DNA of 9,454 bases from JAUASV01 sp047605685 (GTDB lineage: Bacteria > Actinomycetota > Actinomycetes > Actinomycetales > Microbacteriaceae). Within the stretch, counting starts at the first letter, position 1, and each line of letters begins with the position of its first letter. The notes under the pieces are model-generated. The model was not told where the DNA came from. It made no database searches and saw nothing but the letters and a program-made list of their open reading frames with translations. This document shows, piece after piece, positions 1-5,951 of the stretch. Position numbers and translations under genes: made by a program. The stretch covers positions 1 through 9,454 of the forward strand of contig JASGFF010000082.1 in assembly GCA_047605685.1 (NCBI GenBank), written 5' to 3'.

Positions 1-543
1 ACCCGGGCGCGGGGAGCCGGCGCGCGGCGGGCGCGGGATGGCGCCGGAGCCGCCGCCGGGACGCGGCATCCCCTGGCTCGAGGAGAAGGGGTTGTTGCCC
101 GGGCGCGGCATCCCCTGGTTGGAGGAGTAGGGGTTGTTGCCCGGGCGCGGGGCGCCGGGCCGGGGGCCGGGACGCGGTCCGCTCTCGGCCGGACTCGCGG
201 GCGCCGCGGCCTGCTCAGCCTGTGCCTTCTCGGCGGCGGCCTGCCGCTCGGCGACCGTCATCGGCTGCGGGGCCGGGGCGTCCTCGGCCACCGGGGCGGC
301 GGCCGGGCGCGGCGCCGGGACCGCCCGGTTCGCCGGCTTCGCCGCCGGGGCCGCCGTCGCGGCCGCCGTGGGCTTGGCGACGCCATCGGCCTCGAGCGCC
401 GCCTTGACCTTGCGGGCCACGGGCGGGGCCACCGAGGACGAGGGGCCCTTGACGTACTGTTTCATCTCCTCGAGCTTGGCGAGGACGATGCTCGACTCGA
501 CGCCGAGCTCGCTCGCGATCTCGTGGACGCGTGGGTTAGCCAC
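1..543 (-). CDS. infB: Translation initiation factor IF-2, N-terminal part (3' end beyond window)
   Basis: IF-2 is the GTPase that places initiator fMet-tRNA on the 30S subunit and promotes subunit joining. Only the first 181 codons are here; the G domain and tRNA-binding domains lie beyond the left edge. Residues 1 to about 50 (VANPRVHEIASELGVES, then a helix ending near EEMKQYVKG) match the small helical IF2_N domain. From about residue 50 the protein becomes a long Ala/Pro linker. It ends in two 14-residue repeats, PRPGNNPYSSNQGM and PRPGNNPFSSSQGM, followed by more PRPG units, which is typical of actinobacterial IF-2. The start is GTG at 543, with AGGAGA (complement of 548-553) four bases upstream. 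The gene follows ylxR after 97 bp, the usual ylxR-infB order. Identification is firm from the N-terminal domain, linker and neighbour together. Confidence 0.93.
   Translation of the reverse strand, partial: MANPRVHEIASELGVESSIVLAKLEEMKQYVKGPSSSVAPPVARKVKAALEADGVAKPTAAATAAPAAKPANRAVPAPRPAAAPVAEDAPAPQPMTVAERQAAAEKAQAEQAAAPASPAESGPRPGPRPGAPRPGNNPYSSNQGMPRPGNNPFSSSQGMPRPGGGSGAIPRPPRAGSPRPG
65..148 (-). repeat. Two tandem 42-bp coding repeats in infB
   Basis: Positions 65-106 and 107-148 are near-identical 42-bp units that encode two 14-residue PRPGNNP(Y/F)SS(N/S)QGM blocks in the disordered linker of IF-2. Degenerate PRPG-coding pieces flank them on both sides. The unit length is a multiple of three, so changes in copy number would keep the frame. 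Repeats of this kind are common in this linker in actinobacteria. Confidence 0.85.
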
Positions 544-547
544 AAAT

Positions 548-553
548 TCTCCT
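548..553 (-). promoter_or_regulatory. Ribosome binding site of infB
   Basis: The minus strand reads AGGAGA, then ATTT, then GTG (541-543). It is a strong Shine-Dalgarno and settles the GTG start of infB. Its first bases are also part of the 3' arm of the stem-loop at 552-583. Confidence 0.75.
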
Positions 554-583
554 GTCTGTGCCCGGCCCGAGTCGGCACGACAG
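552..583 (-). promoter_or_regulatory. Stem-loop in the infB leader touching the Shine-Dalgarno
   Basis: On the minus strand CTGTCGTGCC (583-574) can pair with GGCAC-A-GACAG (562-552), giving ten pairs with one bulged A and an 11-base loop. The 3' arm contains the first bases of the AGGAGA site, so folding would partly hide the infB ribosome binding site. The pairing is seen directly. A regulatory role is inferred, and the hairpin could be chance in GC-rich DNA. Confidence 0.4.
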
Positions 584-640
584 GGGGCAGGCGATTAGCG
601 GATGGCACTCATCTCGAGGCGCTCATCAGTTGTCCATGGG

Positions 641-931
641 TCAATCTGCCTTTTGCTTCTTGGCTGCCTGTTCTTCGTAAGCCCGCGGGGGGTCGACGGC
701 CGCGAGGAGCCTCTCGGCATCGGGCGCCGCGTCCGTGCGCAGCGCACGCCCGAAGGCGCGCCGCCGGATCGCCGCCTCGACGCAGTCGCGGGTCGGATGC
801 AGCCAGGCGCCGCGTCCCGCGGCCGCTCCGGAGCGATCCGGCACGACCTCGCCGCCCAACACCACGACCCTCAGCAGCACCGAGCGGTCGTCGCGCGAAC
901 GACACCCCAGACAGGTTCTTCGCGGCTCCAT
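641..931 (-). CDS. ylxR: YlxR family (DUF448) nucleic-acid-binding protein
   Basis: This 96-residue basic cytoplasmic protein begins MEPRRTCLGCRSRDDRS. It has the YlxR hallmarks: the N-terminal RTCLGCR motif, a small strand-rich core, then GRGAWLHPTRDCVEAA and a basic C-terminus (EEQAAKKQKAD). Family members are small RNA-binding proteins encoded in the nusA-infB operon; some are described as nucleoid-associated regulators or as acting with RNase P, and the role is not fully settled. The ATG at 931 is chosen because the open frame upstream to 1117 runs into the lacI gene and has no family similarity; a G-rich stretch, GGGGCGGGG, precedes this ATG. infB follows after 97 bp. The gene upstream is a LacI regulator rather than nusA, which is unusual. 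Confidence 0.9.
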   Translation of the reverse strand: MEPRRTCLGCRSRDDRSVLLRVVVLGGEVVPDRSGAAAGRGAWLHPTRDCVEAAIRRRAFGRALRTDAAPDAERLLAAVDPPRAYEEQAAKKQKAD

Positions 932-995
932 ACTACCCCGCCCCCTCGGTGCCGGCCGAGTGTGGGCCCCGGCCCGGCAGCCAAGTATCCCGCAC

Positions 996-1010
996 GGCGT
1001 CCGCGACGCC
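996..1010 (-). terminator. Short GC hairpin just after the lacI-type gene
   Basis: Three bases past the LacI-family stop codon the minus strand reads GGCGTC-GCG-GACGCC, a perfect 6-bp stem with a 3-base loop. No run of T follows, so it is at best a weak intrinsic terminator between the regulator and ylxR. The rest of 932-1013 holds no gene, and I see no convincing promoter for ylxR in it. Confidence 0.3.
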
Positions 1011-1013
1011 GGC

Positions 1014-1973
1014 TCAGGCCGACTCGCGGACCACGACCTCGGAGGGCCGATGCGCCCGGGGCCGCGGCTCGAGGCCGAGGACGGAGCGCGCGAGCCGGCG
1101 GCCGTAGCCCTCGGCATCGATCCGCACCGTCGTGAGCGAGGGCGTCCACAGCCGGCCGAGCCGCCCCTCGTCGAAGCCGATCACGGCGAGCCGCCCCGGC
1201 ACCGGCACGCCCTCGGCGGCGCAGCCGGCGAGCACGCCGATGGCGACGTCGTCGCTGAAGGCGGCCACGGCGTCGACGTCCGGATGGGCCCCGAGCAGCC
1301 CGAGGACCGCCGCCGCCGCGCCCTCGCGCTCCTCGGGCACCGTGACCCGCACCGCAGCCGGCAGGCCGTGCCTGCGCAGCCAGTCGTTCATGTGCGCCGC
1401 GCGCAGCTCCACGAGCGACTCGAGCCCGACCGCCGGATGGGCGTAGGCGATGCGCCGACGGCCCCGGCGCAGAAGGTGCTCGAGCTGGGTGGCGGTGTGC
1501 CGGGCTAGGCCGTCGACCCAGCCGCCGTCGCCCCGGCTGTCCGCGCCCCGACCTTTTCTGGCGCCGTCGGCGGCCCCGGAGCGGTACAGCTCGCCGAGAT
1601 CGACGACGCTCCTCGGCGCCACGGCGCGCAGGATGTCGTCGTCGGCCCGCTCGCCGGCGTGCTGCTCGCCCTGCTGATGGCTGACGAGGAGGGTGTGGCC
1701 GTGCTCGCGCAGCTCGGCCTCCATGCCGGCGATCAGGCTCGACAGGCTGCCGCCGAGCAGCGGCCCGGTGCGCAGCAGCACGATGCGGGCGCTGCCCTCC
1801 CGCAGCGCCCGCGCGATCCGGTTCGGGGCGTAGCCGAGCTCGGCGGCGGCGGCCCGCACCCGCTCCCGCGTCTGCGGGTGGATGCGCTGCCCGGGCGTCT
1901 CGTTGAGCACGAGGCTCACCGTCGCCGGCGAGACGCCCGCGTGTCGCGCGACATCCCGCACCGTCACAGCCAC
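1014..1973 (-). CDS. LacI/GalR family transcriptional regulator
   Basis: A 319-residue DNA-binding repressor or activator. Residues 4-24 (TVRDVARHAGVSPATVSLVLN) are the LacI helix-turn-helix. The hinge helix follows (GYAPNRIARALREG, about 47-60). The periplasmic-binding-protein-like effector domain fills the remainder, with characteristic FSDDVAIGVL (239-248), VIGFDE (264-269) and WTPSLTTVRID (276-286). The middle of the effector domain (about 100-155) is poor in the usual motifs and rich in Arg, Gly and Asp, so the ligand cannot be guessed. GTG at 1973 is preferred because AGAGGA lies nine bases upstream; a longer start at 2000 would cover the putative operator. It is divergent from the zinc-dependent dehydrogenase, its most likely target, and probably autoregulated. 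No sugar transporter is nearby. Confidence 0.92.
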   Translation of the reverse strand: MAVTVRDVARHAGVSPATVSLVLNETPGQRIHPQTRERVRAAAAELGYAPNRIARALREGSARIVLLRTGPLLGGSLSSLIAGMEAELREHGHTLLVSHQQGEQHAGERADDDILRAVAPRSVVDLGELYRSGAADGARKGRGADSRGDGGWVDGLARHTATQLEHLLRRGRRRIAYAHPAVGLESLVELRAAHMNDWLRRHGLPAAVRVTVPEEREGAAAAVLGLLGAHPDVDAVAAFSDDVAIGVLAGCAAEGVPVPGRLAVIGFDEGRLGRLWTPSLTTVRIDAEGYGRRLARSVLGLEPRPRAHRPSEVVVRESA

Positions 1974-1992
1974 CGTCCACCGTCCTCTTTGC

Positions 1993-2008
1993 GCTAACAC
2001 GATTTAGC
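1993..2008. promoter_or_regulatory. Putative LacI-family operator between the divergent genes
   Basis: GCTAACAC|GATTTAGC is an imperfect 16-bp inverted repeat. Its outer five bases (GCTAA/TTAGC) are perfectly symmetric and the centre is a CG step, the usual architecture of LacI/GalR operators. It lies in the 85-bp spacer between the LacI-type gene and the dehydrogenase gene, 20 bp from the regulator start and 50 bp from the dehydrogenase start. It is the only clear palindrome there. Binding is inferred. Confidence 0.6.
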
Positions 2009-2058
2009 AACTAGCGTCGCACACAGAGCGCATCACCGCTCGGGAGAGGATCGAGACC

Positions 2059-3075
2059 ATGAAATCGGTGCAGGTGACCGGACCGGACGTGAACGGATGG
2101 GTCGACGTCCCCGAGCCCGAGGTGGGCCCGCACGACGTGCTGCTGCGGGTCAAGGCCTGCGGCATCTGCGGCTCGGACGCCTTCTACTCGCACGTCGGCG
2201 GCATCCCGCCACGGCAGGGGGCGACGCCGCTCGGCCACGAGCCGGCCGCCGAGGTGGCCGCGCTGGGCTCGGAGGTGACCGGTGTCGAGGTCGGGGACCA
2301 CGTCGTCATCGACACCATGCGCTTCACCGACGGCCTGCTCGGCAGCGGCGGAGCGCAGGGCGCCCTCACGCCGCTCGTGCTCGTGAAGGACTTCGAGCCG
2401 GGCAAGCAGCTGCGGGTGATCCCGAAGGAGATCCCCTGGTCGGTCGCCGCGCTCAACGAGCCCATGGCCGTCGCCCATCACGCCGTGAACCGCTCCGGGG
2501 CGAAGGCCGGCGACCGGGCCGTCGTGTTCGGTGCCGGCCCGATCGGGCTCGGCGCGCTGCTGAGCCTCAGGTCGAAGGGCGTAGCGCACGTCGTCGTCGT
2601 CGACGTCGTGCCGGACCGCCTCCGGAAGGCCCTCGACATCGGCGCGGACGCCGTCGTCAACTCCCGGGACGAGGACGTGGTCGCCCGCCTCATCGAGCTC
2701 CACGGCGGGGTGAGCGACGCCCTCGGCCACGAGCAGCGCGCCGCGACGGACGTCTACATCGACGCGGCCGGCGTGCCGGCGGTGATCCAGACGGCCCTGG
2801 CCGCGGCGAAGAACCGCGCGGTCCTGACGATCCCCGCCGTGCACAAGACGCCGGTTCCGATCGACTTCGGCACGATCCTGATGACCGAGGTGGACATCCG
2901 GATGTCGATGGGATACCCCACCGAGATCTTCGAGGTGACCGACGCGATCATCGCCAACCCGGAGAGCTACGCGAAGATCATCAGCGACACCCTGCCCTTC
3001 GACCGGGCGCTCGAGGCGCTCGAGCTGGCGAGGACGCCGGGCGCCGCCGACAAGGTCGTCGTCACGTTCGACTGA
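2059..3075 (+). CDS. Zinc-binding MDR-family alcohol/polyol dehydrogenase
   Basis: A 338-residue cytoplasmic oxidoreductase of the medium-chain dehydrogenase family, probably NAD(H)-dependent oxidation of a secondary alcohol of a polyol or sugar derivative; the substrate is unknown. The GroES-like N-terminal domain has the catalytic zinc ligands C37 (in ACGICGSD) and H60-E61 (GHE), plus E134 in LNEPMAVAHHA. The Rossmann domain has GAGPIG (158-163), and D182 after the second strand favours NAD over NADP. The four-cysteine structural-zinc lobe is missing: residues 85-112 contain no Cys and are Gly-rich. ATG at 2059 is preceded by GAGAGGA eight bases upstream. It is the only plus-strand gene and is divergent from the LacI-type regulator, so it is probably controlled from the operator at 1993-2008. 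A threonine or butanediol dehydrogenase role cannot be excluded. Confidence 0.88.
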   Translation: MKSVQVTGPDVNGWVDVPEPEVGPHDVLLRVKACGICGSDAFYSHVGGIPPRQGATPLGHEPAAEVAALGSEVTGVEVGDHVVIDTMRFTDGLLGSGGAQGALTPLVLVKDFEPGKQLRVIPKEIPWSVAALNEPMAVAHHAVNRSGAKAGDRAVVFGAGPIGLGALLSLRSKGVAHVVVVDVVPDRLRKALDIGADAVVNSRDEDVVARLIELHGGVSDALGHEQRAATDVYIDAAGVPAVIQTALAAAKNRAVLTIPAVHKTPVPIDFGTILMTEVDIRMSMGYPTEIFEVTDAIIANPESYAKIISDTLPFDRALEALELARTPGAADKVVVTFD

Positions 3076-3092
3076 AGAGCGCGCTCCGCAGG

Positions 3093-3143
3093 GCGTGCAC
3101 GCGAGTGCGCACCGGCGAGTGCGCACCGGCGGCGAATGCGCAC
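3093..3143. repeat. Small tandem repeats with palindromic cores in the convergent spacer
   Basis: The 14-base unit GCGAGTGCGCACCG occurs twice in tandem (3101-3114, 3115-3128). A degenerate third copy follows (3129-3143), and the palindrome GCGTGCACGC lies just before (3093-3102). Each full unit contains the palindrome GTGCGCAC. The spacer 3076-3177 separates two converging genes and also has GAGCGCGCTC at 3077-3086, right after the dehydrogenase stop. These could help transcripts end from both sides, but no T-tract is seen. No gene is visible in this spacer. Confidence 0.55.
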
Positions 3144-3177
3144 GCTGAGGCCCTGACGCCCCGCCCACGACGCTCGC

Positions 3178-4404
3178 TCAGTCGGCCACGAGCAGCACGA
3201 GCAGCACGAGGTCGATGACGACGACGGCCCCGACGGCGCCCCAGCTCGCCGCCCGCAGCGCCGGCGGGCTCGCCCGCGCGCCCATCACCCGCCGTGAGCC
3301 GGCGAGCAGCACGAGCGGCACGAGCGCGAAGGGGATGCCGAAGCTCAGCGCCACCTGGCTCGCCACGAGCGCCGTCGTCGGCTCCACGCCGAGGCCGAGG
3401 ACGACAAGCGCGGGCACGAGCGTCGCCAGCCGCCGGGCGAGCAGCGGCACCCGCAGCCGCAGCAGCCCGGCCATCACGACCGAGCCCGCATAGGTGCCGA
3501 CCGACGTCGAGGCCAGGCCCGAGGCGAGCAGGCCGACCGCGAACAGCGCCGCGACCGCCGGACCGAGCGCCTCGAGGATGCGCGCGTGCGCGCCCTCGAT
3601 CGTGTCCGCGCCGCCGACGCCTCGCAGCCCGGAGGCGGCGAGCAGCAGCATCGCGATGTTGACGACACCGGCGACGGCGAGTGCCAGCCCGACGTCCCAG
3701 CGCGTCGCCCGCAGCAGCCGCGACAGGCGCTCCCCGGAGGCCCGGCCGTGCCGGTCGCGGGCGAGCGCCGAGTGCAGGTAGACGACGTGGGGCATCACGG
3801 TGGCGCCGAGCATGCTCGCGGCCAGCAGCACCGAGTCGGCGCCCGCGAACCGCGGCACCAGCCCGTCGGCCAGCGCCACCGGGTCGAGGCCGGTGGCGAG
3901 CAGCCCCGCGACGAAGCCGACGACGATGACCGCGAGCAGGGCGACGATGAGGAGCTCGAAGGATGCCTGGCCGCGGCGGGACTGCACGGCGAGGATCGTC
4001 ATCGAGGCCGCACCGACGATGACGCCGCCGGCGAGCAGCGGCACGCCGAACAGCAGCTGCAGGGCGATGGCACCGCCGACCACCTCGGCGAGGTCGGTCG
4101 CCGCGGCCACGAGCTCCGCCTGCAGCCAGTAGCCGCGGCGCGGCCAGCGGGGCATCCGCTCGCCGAGCAGCTCCGGCAGGCTGCGCCCGGTGACCAGGCC
4201 GAGCGCCGCGGACTGGTACTGCACGATGACGGCGATGCCGTTGGCGAGCACGAGCACCCACACCAGCAGGTAGCCGTAGCGGGCGCCGGCGCTCAGGTTG
4301 GCGGCGACGTTGCCGGGGTCGACGTAGGCGATCGCCGCGACGAAGGCGGGACCGAGCGCCACGACGGGTCCGAGGGCGGGGCGCGACCGCGGCCCGCCGC
4401 TCAG
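3178..4404 (-). CDS. Nramp-family divalent metal importer (MntH-like)
   Basis: An integral membrane proton-coupled importer, probably for Mn(II), possibly Fe(II). The first membrane helix has the metal-binding DPGN (about residues 29-32), and a later helix has the second hallmark MPHVVYLHS (from about residue 204). ATDLAEVVGGA in the third helix and GLASTSVGTYAG are also typical. Hydrophobic segments throughout fit 11 or so helices, and the length of about 408 residues is normal. The start is uncertain. CTG at 4404 would overlap the exporter stop as CTGA and has GAGGA seven bases upstream, so I prefer it. Alternatives are GTG at 4362, which has no clear Shine-Dalgarno, and ATG at 4491, which overlaps the upstream gene by 91 bp and adds an Arg-rich tail unlike the family. 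Translation is probably coupled to the exporter gene. Confidence 0.88.
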   Translation of the reverse strand: MSGGPRSRPALGPVVALGPAFVAAIAYVDPGNVAANLSAGARYGYLLVWVLVLANGIAVIVQYQSAALGLVTGRSLPELLGERMPRWPRRGYWLQAELVAAATDLAEVVGGAIALQLLFGVPLLAGGVIVGAASMTILAVQSRRGQASFELLIVALLAVIVVGFVAGLLATGLDPVALADGLVPRFAGADSVLLAASMLGATVMPHVVYLHSALARDRHGRASGERLSRLLRATRWDVGLALAVAGVVNIAMLLLAASGLRGVGGADTIEGAHARILEALGPAVAALFAVGLLASGLASTSVGTYAGSVVMAGLLRLRVPLLARRLATLVPALVVLGLGVEPTTALVASQVALSFGIPFALVPLVLLAGSRRVMGARASPPALRAASWGAVGAVVVIDLVLLVLLVAD

Positions 4405-5309
4405 CGGTGCGTCCTCTGCTCGTGAGCGGCGTGCTCGGCGGGCTCGATCTGGAACGTGGAGTGCTCGACGTCGAAGTGCTCGGCGAGGCATCCACGCAGC
4501 CGGTCGAGCAGGTCGTCCGTGTAGCCGCGCGCGAGGATCGCGGGCTGCACGACGACGTGCGCGCTGAACACCGGCGCGCCCGAGGTGATCTGCCAGACGT
4601 GCACGTCGTGCACGCCGACGACGCCCGCGGCGCCCAGGATGTGCGCGCGGATCTGCTCGACGTCCGTGCCCGGCGGCGTCGCGTCGGAGAGCACGTGCAC
4701 GACCTCGCGCAGCAGCGCGAGCGCGCGCGGCAGGATGAGCGCCGCGATCAGCAGCGAGGCGATCGCGTCGGCGGCGACGATGCCGGTGAGCAGGATGACG
4801 AGGGACGCGACGATCGCCGCGACCGAGCCGAGGGCGTCGCCGAGCACGTCGAGGTAGGCCGCGCGCAGACCGATCGAGCGCCCGGCGCCGCCGCGCAGCA
4901 CGAGCGCGGCCGCCAGGTTCGCCGCGAGCCCGGCGACGGCGATCACGAGCATGGGCCCGCTCGCGACCGGGGCCTGGGCCCCCGCGAGCCGCACGACCGC
5001 CTCGATCGCGACGGCCACGGCCACCGCGGCGAGCAGCACGCCGTTGACGAGCGCCCCGAACACCTCGGCGCGCCGGTAGCCGAACGTCTGCCGATCGGTC
5101 GCGGGTCGGGCGGCGACGGCCGCGGCGGCGAGCGCGACGGCGAGGGCGAGCGCGTCGGAGAGCAGGTGGCCGGCGTCACCGAGCAGCGCGAGCGAGCCGG
5201 TGAGCAGCGCCCCGACCGTCTCGGCGACGAGGAACACGACGGTGATCGCGAGCGCGACGAGGAGCCGGCGGCGGTCGGCACCGCCGTGGTGCGCGTGGTC
5301 GTGGCTCAC
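4401..5309 (-). CDS. Cation diffusion facilitator (CDF) family metal exporter, CzcD/ZitB-like
   Basis: A 302-residue inner-membrane metal/proton antiporter, probably exporting Zn(II) or a related divalent ion. The N-terminus is His-rich (MSHDHAHH). About six membrane helices follow. The second carries H48xxxD52 in GDAGHLLSD; the fifth carries D154xxxD158 in AYLDVLGDALGS, where zinc exporters often have His at the first position, so metal preference is uncertain. GYRRAEVFGALVNG (77-90) is typical. The cytoplasmic C-terminal domain has GVHDVHVWQITSG (232-244) and EHSTFQIE (282-289), which identify the family. GTG at 5309 follows GGGAGG with no spacing, an unusually close site, but no better start is seen. 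rdgB ends 54 bp upstream, and the Nramp importer follows, probably with a 4-bp overlap. An importer and an exporter in one operon suggests two metals handled in opposite directions. Confidence 0.92.
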   Translation of the reverse strand: MSHDHAHHGGADRRRLLVALAITVVFLVAETVGALLTGSLALLGDAGHLLSDALALAVALAAAAVAARPATDRQTFGYRRAEVFGALVNGVLLAAVAVAVAIEAVVRLAGAQAPVASGPMLVIAVAGLAANLAAALVLRGGAGRSIGLRAAYLDVLGDALGSVAAIVASLVILLTGIVAADAIASLLIAALILPRALALLREVVHVLSDATPPGTDVEQIRAHILGAAGVVGVHDVHVWQITSGAPVFSAHVVVQPAILARGYTDDLLDRLRGCLAEHFDVEHSTFQIEPAEHAAHEQRTHR

Positions 5310-5363
5310 CCTCCCAGCGTAGGAGGCCGCGGTCGCTCGCGGGCCGGTCGCCGTGGACGGGGC

Positions 5364-5951
5364 TCAGGCGAGCAGCCGCGCCCGCACCACCGGCATGAGC
5401 GCGCGGAAGGCGAGCGCCCGGTGCGAGATGGCGTTCTTCTCCTCGGGCCGCAGCTCGGCCGCGCTCACGCTCAGCCCGTCCGGCTTGAACACCGGGTCGT
5501 AGCCGAAGCCGCCGGCCCCGGCGCTCTCGCGCAGGATCGTGCCCGGCCACTCGGCGAGCTCGACGTGCTCGCCGGCGTCCGTCACGAGCGCGGCGGCGCA
5601 GACGAAGCGCGCGGCGCGGTCGTGACTCTCGCCGAGGTTCGCCAGCAGCAGCTCGAGGTTGTCGCGGTCGACGCGGCTGCCGGCGTAGCGCGCCGAGTGG
5701 ATGCCCGGGGCGCCGCCGAGCGCGTCGACGCAGATGCCGGAGTCGTCGGCGATCGCCGGCAGGCCGGTGTGCGCGTGCGCGGCGCGCGCCTTGATGAGCG
5801 CGTTCGCGGCGAAGCTGTCGCCGTCCTCCACCGGCTCGGGCCCGTCGTATCCGAGCAGCTCGATGTCCGCGAGCGCGGCACCGAGGATGCGGCGCAGCTC
5901 CTCGACCTTGTGGGCGTTGTGGCTGGCCAGCACGAGCCGGGGGCCGTTCAC
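5364..5951 (-). CDS. rdgB: Non-canonical purine NTP pyrophosphatase (RdgB/HAM1)
   Basis: A 195-residue cytoplasmic housecleaning enzyme that hydrolyses ITP, dITP and XTP to the monophosphate and pyrophosphate, keeping deaminated purines out of DNA and RNA. The family signatures are all present: LASHNAHKVEEL (8-19) at the nucleotide-binding N-terminus, the acidic ADDSGICVDAL (68-78) for metal binding and catalysis, GGFGYDPVF (147-155) and EKNAISHR (171-178) for base recognition. Length is normal. The start is GTG at 5951, overlapping the rph stop as GTGA; a longer open frame upstream lies inside rph and is a shadow. rph-rdgB adjacency is very common in bacteria. No clear Shine-Dalgarno is visible (GAGG is ten bases away), so translation is probably coupled to rph. 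Confidence 0.96.
   Translation of the reverse strand: MNGPRLVLASHNAHKVEELRRILGAALADIELLGYDGPEPVEDGDSFAANALIKARAAHAHTGLPAIADDSGICVDALGGAPGIHSARYAGSRVDRDNLELLLANLGESHDRAARFVCAAALVTDAGEHVELAEWPGTILRESAGAGGFGYDPVFKPDGLSVSAAELRPEEKNAISHRALAFRALMPVVRARLLA

Noticed and set aside
973..990. Promoter for ylxR with GGATACT as a -10
   Set aside because: A -10-like hexamer exists on the minus strand, but no recognisable -35 lies at the proper distance; not strong enough to list.
871..2010. Minus-strand open frame of 379 codons overlapping the LacI gene in another frame
   Set aside because: The LacI frame has the full helix-turn-helix and effector-domain motifs; this one is Arg/Ala-rich with none.
2011..3168. 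Minus-strand open frame of 385 codons opposite the dehydrogenase
   Set aside because: It is the mirror of a gene with zinc and Rossmann motifs, and its own translation has no family features.
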